The notes under the pieces were generated by a model. That model was not told the DNA's origin. It worked only from the letters and a program-made list of their open reading frames with translations, and made no database searches. Positions 5,686 through 11,928 of a stretch of 12,881 bases of DNA are shown here, piece after piece (within the stretch, counting starts at the first letter, position 1; the number at the start of each line of letters is the position of its first letter). The DNA is from Chloroflexota bacterium (GTDB lineage: Bacteria > Chloroflexota > Limnocylindria > Limnocylindrales > CSP1-4), in the NCBI GenBank assembly GCA_013696275.1, contig JACCYW010000128.1:1-12881 (forward strand). The letters run 5' to 3'. Position numbers and translations under genes: made by a program.

Positions 5686-8334
5686 TCAGCGGGCGTGAGC
5701 GTGGCCCGTCGGCCCGCCCGTGCCGTGACTTCCGCCCGGACCGTGATGGTCGCCATCACCAGCGCCATCGCCCCGACCATGACCGTGCCCGTCGCCCGGA
5801 CCATGACCGTCGCGACCATGCCCGTTGCCCAGGTTGCCGGGCAGCATGGGCAGCGACCGTGCCGCTGGGATGGCGCGTCCATCGGCCCGGGCTCGCTCCA
5901 CCCAATCGCGTTCCTTGCGCAGGTAGCTCAGCTCCGTGTCCTGTTCGATGGCGCTGATGGCCATCAGGTCGATCATCGGCTCCTGGCGACTCTCGTGACT
6001 CAGCTCGAAGTCGGGGCCGCAACGCAGCGCATCGTAGGGGCACGCGTCGACGCAGATGCCGCACAGGATGCAGCGGCTCTCGTCGACGTCGTAGCGTTCC
6101 AGCACTCGCGGCTTGGGCATCAGCGCGCCGGTGGGACAGGTTTCCGCGCACCGTCCGCACGAGACACACGGCGTGGTGTTGAGGCTCATGTCCAGCGGCG
6201 TGGTCACCAGCGTGTCGAAACCGGTGCGCATGAAGTCGTAGCAGGCGGCCCCGACGATCTCCTTGCACACGTTCGCGCAGCGGCCGCAATCGATGCACCG
6301 AGAGGGCTCGCGCAGGATGAAGGCGTGGCTGTCATCCCGGATGTAGTCGTGGTTGGTACCGGTGAAGCGGTTCTCCGAGACGGAGCGGAAGCTGAAGGCG
6401 CCGCGGGCCTGCGGCTCCAGCGTCTTGAGGGTGGTCCCGTACTCGATGCCCTGGCGCCGCAGATCGCAATAGCCGATGGCCTCACAGGTGCACTGGAGGC
6501 AGCGCTTGGACTCGGCCATCGCCTCGGTCTGGCTGTACGGGATCTCATATTCCACGTAGCTCTTGTTACGGACATCGGCCGGCATCGCGCGCAGCCGGAG
6601 GCGAGGCTCCTTGACCTCATCCGTGTAGGGCACGATGGAGAGGAACTCCGGCTGCGGCTCAGCCAACGTCTGGCGCGTCCGGATGGCGTCGAGGTCGTGC
6701 CCCTGGAGGTAGGCGTCCATGGCGTACGCGGCGCGCCGACCCTCGGCCACGGCCTCCACCACGGTGGCCGCACCTATCCGAACGTCGCCGGTCCCGAATA
6801 CGCCCGCCCGGCCCGTGCCGAAGGTCACGGCATCTGCCGCCAGCCGGCCGTTCCTGGTCGCGCCCACCCCGTCCGAGCCGCGCTCCAGCCAGGCGAGGTC
6901 GGGTCCCTGCCCGATGGCCAGGAGGACCCGGTCACAGTCGATGATGAACTCGGTCCCACTCACCGGCTCAGGCCGCCGCCGCCCGGAGGCATCGGGCTCG
7001 CCCATGCGCATGCGCTGGAACTCGACGCCGGTGACGTTGTTGGCGTCGTCGGTCAGGACCCGCGTCGGGGCTGCCTGGAAGATGGCGCGGGCACCCTCCT
7101 CGAGCGCTTCGTGGACCTCGTTGGCGGCCGGCATGTCCTTCATATCCCGCCGATAGACCAGCGTGACCTGGGCGGCTCCCTGGCGAACGGAGGTGCGCGT
7201 GCAGTCCATCGAGGTGAAGCCACCGCCGATGACCACCACGCGCTTGCCGGCGTGGCCGGGGAACGGCAGGCCGAGGGTCGCGATGCGCAGATACTCCAGG
7301 CCGTCGAAGACGCCTGTGGCATCCTCGCCGGGCACTCCCAGGCTGTTCGTGTCGTAGCAGCCGATGGCCACGCAGACCGCGTCATAGCCCTGGTTCTGGA
7401 GATCATCGAGGGTGAAATCCCGGCCCAGTGCACTGTCCGTGACCATGCGCACCCCCAGGTCCCAGAGCGACTGATACTCCGCCTCCAGGACCTCCACCTT
7501 GGGCAGCCGGTACTGCGGGATGCCGTAGCGCAGCATCCCGCCGGGCGCCGGATCGCGCTCGAAGACGGTCACGTCGTGGCCCGCGATGGCCAGGTAGTAG
7601 GCCGCAGACATGCCGGCCGGTCCAGATCCGATGACCGCCACGCGCTTGCCCGAGGCAGGCTTGACGTCGAACGGCACCGGCGCGCTCTGACCGCGCTGCT
7701 GCGCCTTGATGACCTGGTCACCGGCCCAGCGGTGGGTATCGCGGATGGCGATGGCCTCATCCACCTCGTCGCGCCGGCAGTGCTCCTCACAGGGCGCCGG
7801 ACAGACCCGGCCAAGGACGCTGGGGAAGGGGATCGTGCGCTTGAAGATGCGGGTCGATTCGCGCGGGTCGCCTTCCGCGTTGGCCTTCAGGAAGCCAGGG
7901 ATATCGATATGGGAAGGGCACTTGTTCTGGCACGGTGGCAGGCAGTAGGCGTTGTGGTCGGAGAAGATGAGCTCCAGGTTCGTCTTGCGGATGGCCCGGA
8001 TGCGTGGCGTCTGGGTACGCACGACCATCCCGTCCTCGGCCGCCCGCGAGCAGCTGATTGGCGGCTGCTCCGCACCCTCCAGCTCCACCACACACATGCG
8101 GCAGGCACCGAAGCCGGGCAGCTTGGGTTCGTAGCACAGGGTCGGCACCTCGATGCCGTTGTCGCGGCAGATCTCCAGGATGGTCTGCCCTTCGCGACCT
8201 GTGAACTGGCGTCCATCGACCTCGATGGTCAGCGCCGGTGCCGAGAGCGGGCGCTGCGGCGCCTGTGTCTCGAGCAGGCGCTCGATGGCGGCGTCGGGGA
8301 TGGCCTCTCGGGTCTGCGGCAGCGTCTGGGTCAT
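5686..8334 (-). CDS. nuoG: NuoG-like iron-sulfur/FAD fusion protein (NuoG N-terminus, GltD-like NAD(P)H oxidoreductase, NuoI-like ferredoxin end)
   Basis: It sits where complex I needs its NuoG electron wire but lacks the molybdopterin-type domain. With the ATG at 8334 it is 882 aa. Order: [2Fe-2S] domain about 33-100 (Cys67, 78, 81, 95); His127/Cys131/135/139 and Cys178/182/186, as in the GltD/DPYD iron-sulfur N terminus; FAD fold from 231 (GSGPAG 236-241); nucleotide fold from 364 (IGGGFTS, then VYRR 393-396, the pattern of NADPH-type GltD/NfnB proteins); FAD-closing FGTGD near 513-517; Cys612/615/617/623; NuoG-like Cys680/683/686/690; Cys723/726/729/733 and 755/758/761/765, followed by GPDFELSHESR, very like the end of NuoI; a His/Gly tail from about 838. 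The frame is open to 8433, but that part overlaps nuoF and lies before any domain. Probable role: pass electrons from NADH/NADPH to the quinone module. Glutamate synthase small subunit is unlikely here. Confidence 0.85.
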   Translation of the reverse strand: MTQTLPQTREAIPDAAIERLLETQAPQRPLSAPALTIEVDGRQFTGREGQTILEICRDNGIEVPTLCYEPKLPGFGACRMCVVELEGAEQPPISCSRAAEDGMVVRTQTPRIRAIRKTNLELIFSDHNAYCLPPCQNKCPSHIDIPGFLKANAEGDPRESTRIFKRTIPFPSVLGRVCPAPCEEHCRRDEVDEAIAIRDTHRWAGDQVIKAQQRGQSAPVPFDVKPASGKRVAVIGSGPAGMSAAYYLAIAGHDVTVFERDPAPGGMLRYGIPQYRLPKVEVLEAEYQSLWDLGVRMVTDSALGRDFTLDDLQNQGYDAVCVAIGCYDTNSLGVPGEDATGVFDGLEYLRIATLGLPFPGHAGKRVVVIGGGFTSMDCTRTSVRQGAAQVTLVYRRDMKDMPAANEVHEALEEGARAIFQAAPTRVLTDDANNVTGVEFQRMRMGEPDASGRRRPEPVSGTEFIIDCDRVLLAIGQGPDLAWLERGSDGVGATRNGRLAADAVTFGTGRAGVFGTGDVRIGAATVVEAVAEGRRAAYAMDAYLQGHDLDAIRTRQTLAEPQPEFLSIVPYTDEVKEPRLRLRAMPADVRNKSYVEYEIPYSQTEAMAESKRCLQCTCEAIGYCDLRRQGIEYGTTLKTLEPQARGAFSFRSVSENRFTGTNHDYIRDDSHAFILREPSRCIDCGRCANVCKEIVGAACYDFMRTGFDTLVTTPLDMSLNTTPCVSCGRCAETCPTGALMPKPRVLERYDVDESRCILCGICVDACPYDALRCGPDFELSHESRQEPMIDLMAISAIEQDTELSYLRKERDWVERARADGRAIPAARSLPMLPGNLGNGHGRDGHGPGDGHGHGRGDGAGDGDHHGPGGSHGTGGPTGHAHAR
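5689..5823 (-). repeat. Degenerate short repeat encoding a His/Gly-rich C-terminal tail
   Basis: The last about 45 codons of the nuoG-like gene are low complexity: nine His and many Gly and Asp (motifs such as GHGRDGHG, GDGHGHGRG, GDHHGPGG). At DNA level the 12-base word GACCATGACCGT occurs at 5775-5786 and again at 5799-5810, 24 bases apart, with diverged copies around them. This fits slippage-driven growth of a metal-binding-like tail. It stays in frame to the stop, so it is translated rather than an intergenic repeat. Confidence 0.7.
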
Positions 8335-8374
8335 CGGCTGGGGCGCTCCGGAAGTCGGACCTGGGGAAGGGCAG

Positions 8375-9694
8375 TCACGAGGCGGCTCCAGCAGCGACAC
8401 GGATGGGCTGGCAGACGCCCGCCGGGCAGACACCCCGGACGATGTGATCCTGGAACTCGGGGCCGAAGTATCGCATCCCGCTCAGCAGCGGGTTGGTGGC
8501 GCTCGATTCGAGAGCACAGAGGGCGGCGGCGCGGGTGTCGGCCGCCAGATCGGCCAGCAACTCGGCGTCGGTGGGCCGTGGATGACCAGTCATCATCCGC
8601 TCGCCGATCTCCGCCAGGCGACGCAGGCCGATGCGACAAGGGATGGTCTTGCCACATGCTTCGTCATTGAGATAGCGGGTCATCAGGGCTGCCAGGTCGA
8701 CCAGGCAGGTCCGTTCATCGACCACCACCAGGCTGCCCGAGCCCCAGATGGCGCCGCTTCCAGCGAGCCGCTCCGGGGTCATCGGCAGATCGAACTCCGA
8801 AGGCGGCAGGAGACCGCCCGACGGACCGCCGACCAGCACCGCCTTGGGTGTCCCCGCCACGCCCGCCAGCCTAAGGATCGATTCGACCGAGCTACCCATC
8901 GGCACCTCGGCGATGCCCGGCCGCGCTACGGCGCCGGTCACCTGGATGAGCGTCGTGCCGGCCATCCCTTCGGCTCCGACAGCCTGGAAGGCCTGGGCGC
9001 CCTGGGCCATCAGCCAGGGCACAGCGGCCAACGTCTCAACGTTGTTGACCACCGTCGGCTTGCCCCACAGGCCGCTCTCGGTGGGGTACGGCGGGCGCTG
9101 GTCGGGCTGGGCGCGCCGGTTCTCCAGGGCGCGCAGGAGGACCGTCTCCTCGCCGACCACAAAGGAGCCGCTGATCTCCCGGACCTCGACGTGCAGGTCG
9201 AAGCCGCTGTCCAGCACGGCCGTCCCCAGCAGGCCTTGCTCCTCCGCGGCGCGGATGGTCTCACGAAGCCGCCGGACGGCGACAGTCGCGCCGGGTCGCA
9301 GGCAGATGTATGCCTGATGCGCACCGACGGCATAAGCCGCCAGCGCCACGCCCTCCACGACGGCATGCGGATCGCGTTCCATGAGCGTCCGGTCCAGCTG
9401 GGCACCGGGATCAGCCTCGAAGCCATTGGCCACCACGAAGCGCTCGCGGCCGGGCTGGTCAGCGCAGGCGCGCCACTTACGGCCGGTCGGAAAGCCGGCT
9501 CCGCCGCGCCCTCGCAGACCAGCTTCGCTGACCAGCCCGATGATCTGGTCGGGGTCCATCGAACCGACCGCCGTCCGCCAGGCGCGCCATGCGCCGGCTG
9601 CTTCAGCCCTGGCCATGGACGGCTCGGTGGCTGCATCCCCGGCGCGAGCCAGCAGGATGGAGGGCGACCCTTGCTCGGTAGCCAGGATGTCCAC
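8375..9694 (-). CDS. nuoF: NADH-quinone oxidoreductase subunit F (NuoF), FMN/NADH-binding, with altered N3-cluster motif
   Basis: Flavin subunit of complex I: NADH reduces FMN, and electrons pass to the N3 [4Fe-4S] cluster. It is 439 aa, normal length. Visible are the nucleotide-binding glycine loop LRGRGGAGFPTGRKW (about 60-74), GSFVVGEETVLL (176-187, keeping both glutamates of GEET), GLWGKPTVVNNVETL (208-222), a SLBB-like region about 247-300 and the C-terminal iron-sulfur helix bundle. Two departures stand out. The N3 motif, normally CGKCxPC, reads CGKTIPC (Cys347, Thr350, Cys353), with the distal Cys393 still present. The FMN/NADH loop, usually NADESEPG, reads NGFEADPG (90-97). The protein ends with CPAGVC (423-428), a pair reminiscent of HydB-type relatives. 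The start is GTG at 9694, three bases after the nuoI-nuoE stop; a gap of 40 bases separates it from the nuoG-like ATG. Confidence 0.93.
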   Translation of the reverse strand: MDILATEQGSPSILLARAGDAATEPSMARAEAAGAWRAWRTAVGSMDPDQIIGLVSEAGLRGRGGAGFPTGRKWRACADQPGRERFVVANGFEADPGAQLDRTLMERDPHAVVEGVALAAYAVGAHQAYICLRPGATVAVRRLRETIRAAEEQGLLGTAVLDSGFDLHVEVREISGSFVVGEETVLLRALENRRAQPDQRPPYPTESGLWGKPTVVNNVETLAAVPWLMAQGAQAFQAVGAEGMAGTTLIQVTGAVARPGIAEVPMGSSVESILRLAGVAGTPKAVLVGGPSGGLLPPSEFDLPMTPERLAGSGAIWGSGSLVVVDERTCLVDLAALMTRYLNDEACGKTIPCRIGLRRLAEIGERMMTGHPRPTDAELLADLAADTRAAALCALESSATNPLLSGMRYFGPEFQDHIVRGVCPAGVCQPIRVAAGAAS

Positions 9695-9697
9695 GGC

Positions 9698-10543
9698 TCA
9701 GACCTGTCGTTCGGCCGGCAGGTGGACGGTGCGCAGATGGGTCGCCAACTCGGTCGCTCTGGCCACCGTCATGGCCGGCTGCGGGTGGCCGTCGGCGATG
9801 ACGAGCGGTCCATCCCTCGATGCACCACCGCAATCGGCCGTCGACAGGCGCACCCGACCATCCGGACTGATGCCGCCGATCTCTGTCGCCAACGCCGCCT
9901 GCAACGCGGCTGCCACGCGGCCGCTGCCCTGGACCATGCACGTGGGACAGCGACAGATGGCGATCTCATGCGCTGTGGGCGGCTCGAAGCGGAGGTGCGG
10001 GTAGCTGGTCGCGATGCCGTATATCTCGCTGTACCAGGCGCCTGTCGCGTGGCTGATGTGCTGGATGGCCGCGACGGGCAGATTCCCGTACGACTCCTGG
10101 GTCCGTTCCAGGATCCGCAGCAGCCGCCGCGGACTGCGCTCCTCCTCATCCAGGATGATCTCCAGGGGCGCCAGGTCGATGCCTTGCCAGGCGTCGAAGG
10201 TCCGATCCGCCACGGGCCGGCCCGAGCGCCGCAGCGCTGACTCCTCACGGCGTTCGGCGTACTGCTCGGCCGGTCCCCAGTGGACGTGGAAACGACTCTT
10301 GGTGTCGACGCCGCCCATGTCGATGCATTCCACCGGGCAGGCCGCGGCGCACTGGAAGCACGTCTCGCACTTCAGCGTGCCGAACTCGTCGTACAGCAGC
10401 AGGAGCCGCCCCCGATGGCGAGGCGCGATGGGGTACTGCTGCTCCGGATACTGGACGGTGACCTTGGGTCGCAGCATCTGCGAGACCCCGAACGCGACGC
10501 CGCGCACGATGCCCCAACCGGGCATCCGGTCCATCAACGACAT
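9698..10543 (-). CDS. nuoI-nuoE: NuoI-NuoE fusion: complex I ferredoxin-like and thioredoxin-like iron-sulfur subunits in one protein
   Basis: One 281-aa frame joins two complex I subunits that are normally separate. Residues 1-80 match NuoI: an amphipathic N terminus, then MLRPKVTVQYPEQQYPIAPR and a single [4Fe-4S] motif C59-x2-C62-x2-C65-x3-C69-P. The second NuoI motif is absent. Residues 81-125 are a charged linker. Residues about 126-275 match NuoE: LLRILERTQESYGNLP, then IYGIATSYPHLRFEPP, Cys197-x4-Cys202, STADCGGAS, and DGPLVIADG. NuoE normally holds its [2Fe-2S] N1a cluster with CxxxxC and CxxxC; here the final ligand is Ser242 (codon 9820-9818, TCG), and there is an additional Cys199. 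The ATG at 10543 overlaps the nuoH stop as TGATG. Probable role: connect NuoF and the NuoG-like protein to the quinone-side module. No frameshift or internal stop was seen, so this appears to be a true fusion. Confidence 0.87.
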   Translation of the reverse strand: MSLMDRMPGWGIVRGVAFGVSQMLRPKVTVQYPEQQYPIAPRHRGRLLLLYDEFGTLKCETCFQCAAACPVECIDMGGVDTKSRFHVHWGPAEQYAERREESALRRSGRPVADRTFDAWQGIDLAPLEIILDEEERSPRRLLRILERTQESYGNLPVAAIQHISHATGAWYSEIYGIATSYPHLRFEPPTAHEIAICRCPTCMVQGSGRVAAALQAALATEIGGISPDGRVRLSTADCGGASRDGPLVIADGHPQPAMTVARATELATHLRTVHLPAERQV

Positions 10544-11928
10544 CAGTCGGTGCCCGACCGGATGACCAGGATGGCTGCGGCGGTCACGAAGATGTTAACC
10601 AGCGCGGCCGGGATGAGCCACTTCCAGGCGAAGCCCATCAGCTGATCGATACGCACTCGCGGCAGGGTGCCGCGCATGATGACGAAGAGGGCGACCAGGC
10701 TGAACGTCTTGACCAGGAACCAGAACAGGCCGGCCACGACGGGGAAGCTCATGTAGGCCCAGATGCCGATGAGCGCCATGACCACGACGTTGAACAGGAC
10801 GAAGCCGACGACCAGCGACTTGATGAACGACCAGTCGCTCTTGAGCATCCAGAACGGCAGTGCCAGCAGCAGCACCACGAGTGGCGGCCCGAGCAGGACC
10901 AGCCACAGCAGGCCCATCCCCAGTGAGCCCGGATCGATGGTCGGATCGACCGTGACGCTGAGGGCGTTCAACACGATGGCCAGGTCGAATGGGGCGTTCC
11001 AGCCACCCAGGAAGAGGGTCGCCGTAAGCGCTGAGAGGATGAAGACATTGACGTACTCGGCGAAGAAGAAGAAGCCGAAGCGCATGCCGCTGTACTCGGT
11101 GGCGAAGCCGGCCACGATCTCACTGTCCGCCTCGGTCAGGTCGAACGGCGTCCGCCCCGCCTCCGCCGTCGCCGCGATGAAGAAGATGACGAAGGCCAGT
11201 GGTTGCTGGAAGGCATACCAGTCCAAGGCGCTGCCGGCCTGCTGGAGGACGATCTGATTGAGGCTCATCGTCCCGGCCAGCATGATCACCCCGACCACCG
11301 CCAGGGTGAGTGGTATCTCGTAGCTGATGATGGCTGCCGCGGCGCGCAGGCCGCCCAGCAGGCTGTACTTGTTGAACGATGACCAGCCGGCCATCATCAG
11401 TCCGATGACGCCCATCCCGGCGATGGCGAAGAAATAGAGCAGCCCGATGTCCATGTCGAGACCGAACAGGCCCGGTGCGAACGGGATGACCATGATGGTC
11501 ATGATCGCCCCCAGGTAGACCACCACGGGCGCCAGGGTGAAGACCGGGACGTCCACTCCGGTCGGCGTGAAGTCTTCCTTGGCCAGCACCTTCAGCCCGT
11601 GCAGCGTGGAACTGAGCACTCCCCACGGCCCCTGGCGGTTGGGACCGAGGCGCAGGTTGATGAAGGCGATGAGCTTCATCTCCATGAAGATGATCACGAA
11701 TGCGGTCGGCACGGTGAACAGCAGCAGTACCGTGGCCGCCAGCAAGAAGCGCACGATGTCGGCGTTCGCGCCGAGGACCTGCGCAAGCAGGCCGATGAGC
11801 CAGGGCAGAAAGCCGGTCGCCCAGCCGACCACCAGCAGGACCGGCAGCGCGAGCAGCACGGCCAACAGCGGCAGCAGGACCTTGCCGGCCGGCGTGAGCC
11901 TCGACCAGGAGCGGCCGATGACGGTCAC
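10543..11928 (-). CDS. nuoH: NADH-quinone oxidoreductase subunit H (NuoH), long form
   Basis: Membrane subunit of complex I that forms the quinone chamber with NuoB/NuoD and links the redox and proton-pumping arms. It is 461 aa against about 325 in E. coli. The extra length is an N-terminal hydrophobic segment of about 50 residues and an insert with additional hydrophobic stretches at about 330-395. Core motifs are clear: RLGPNRQGPWGVLSSTLHG (93-111) with KVLAKEDFTP, SSFNKYSLLGGLRAAAAIIS and YEIPLTL, AEAGRTPFDLTEADSEIV then GFATEYSGMRFGFFFFAEY, and the closing RGTLPRVRIDQLMGFAWKWLIP. The GTG start at 11928 overlaps the nuoD stop as GTGA and is preceded by a strong GGGAGG nine bases upstream. 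Long NuoH forms occur in Actinomycetota-like and some other high-GC lineages, so this is probably not an anomaly. Confidence 0.96.
   Translation of the reverse strand: MTVIGRSWSRLTPAGKVLLPLLAVLLALPVLLVVGWATGFLPWLIGLLAQVLGANADIVRFLLAATVLLLFTVPTAFVIIFMEMKLIAFINLRLGPNRQGPWGVLSSTLHGLKVLAKEDFTPTGVDVPVFTLAPVVVYLGAIMTIMVIPFAPGLFGLDMDIGLLYFFAIAGMGVIGLMMAGWSSFNKYSLLGGLRAAAAIISYEIPLTLAVVGVIMLAGTMSLNQIVLQQAGSALDWYAFQQPLAFVIFFIAATAEAGRTPFDLTEADSEIVAGFATEYSGMRFGFFFFAEYVNVFILSALTATLFLGGWNAPFDLAIVLNALSVTVDPTIDPGSLGMGLLWLVLLGPPLVVLLLALPFWMLKSDWSFIKSLVVGFVLFNVVVMALIGIWAYMSFPVVAGLFWFLVKTFSLVALFVIMRGTLPRVRIDQLMGFAWKWLIPAALVNIFVTAAAILVIRSGTD

Noticed and set aside
5699..5823. CRISPR-like or intergenic repeat array
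   Set aside because: The repeated words are short, degenerate and in frame inside the coding sequence; there are no uniform repeats with unique spacers.
5686..8334. Glutamate synthase small subunit (gltD) as the name of the fusion gene
   Set aside because: The FAD/NADPH part does resemble GltD, but the NuoG-like N terminus, the NuoI-like end, the lack of gltB and the place between nuoF and nuoJ argue for a complex I role.
8335..8433. Upstream extension of the nuoG-like gene to a start at 8433
   Set aside because: It would overlap the end of nuoF by 59 bases and adds a Ser/Pro/Arg-rich stretch before any domain. The ATG at 8334 lies in the intergenic gap with a modest GGAG upstream.
5404..8670. 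A plus-strand open frame of 1088 codons antisense to the nuoG-like gene
   Set aside because: Its product is rich in Arg, Gly, His and Ala without recognisable domains, and it lies opposite a gene full of cluster and nucleotide-binding motifs. Long antisense frames are expected with GC-rich third positions.
8153..10240. A plus-strand open frame of 695 codons antisense to nuoF and nuoI-nuoE
   Set aside because: No domain or motif is visible, it overlaps two clear minus-strand genes, and composition is that of an antisense shadow.
9698..10543. Frameshift or assembly join as the cause of the NuoI-NuoE fusion
   Set aside because: The frame is open through a plausible charged linker, codon use is even on both sides, and flanking starts and stops are tightly coupled; nothing indicates a break, though reads were not available to confirm.
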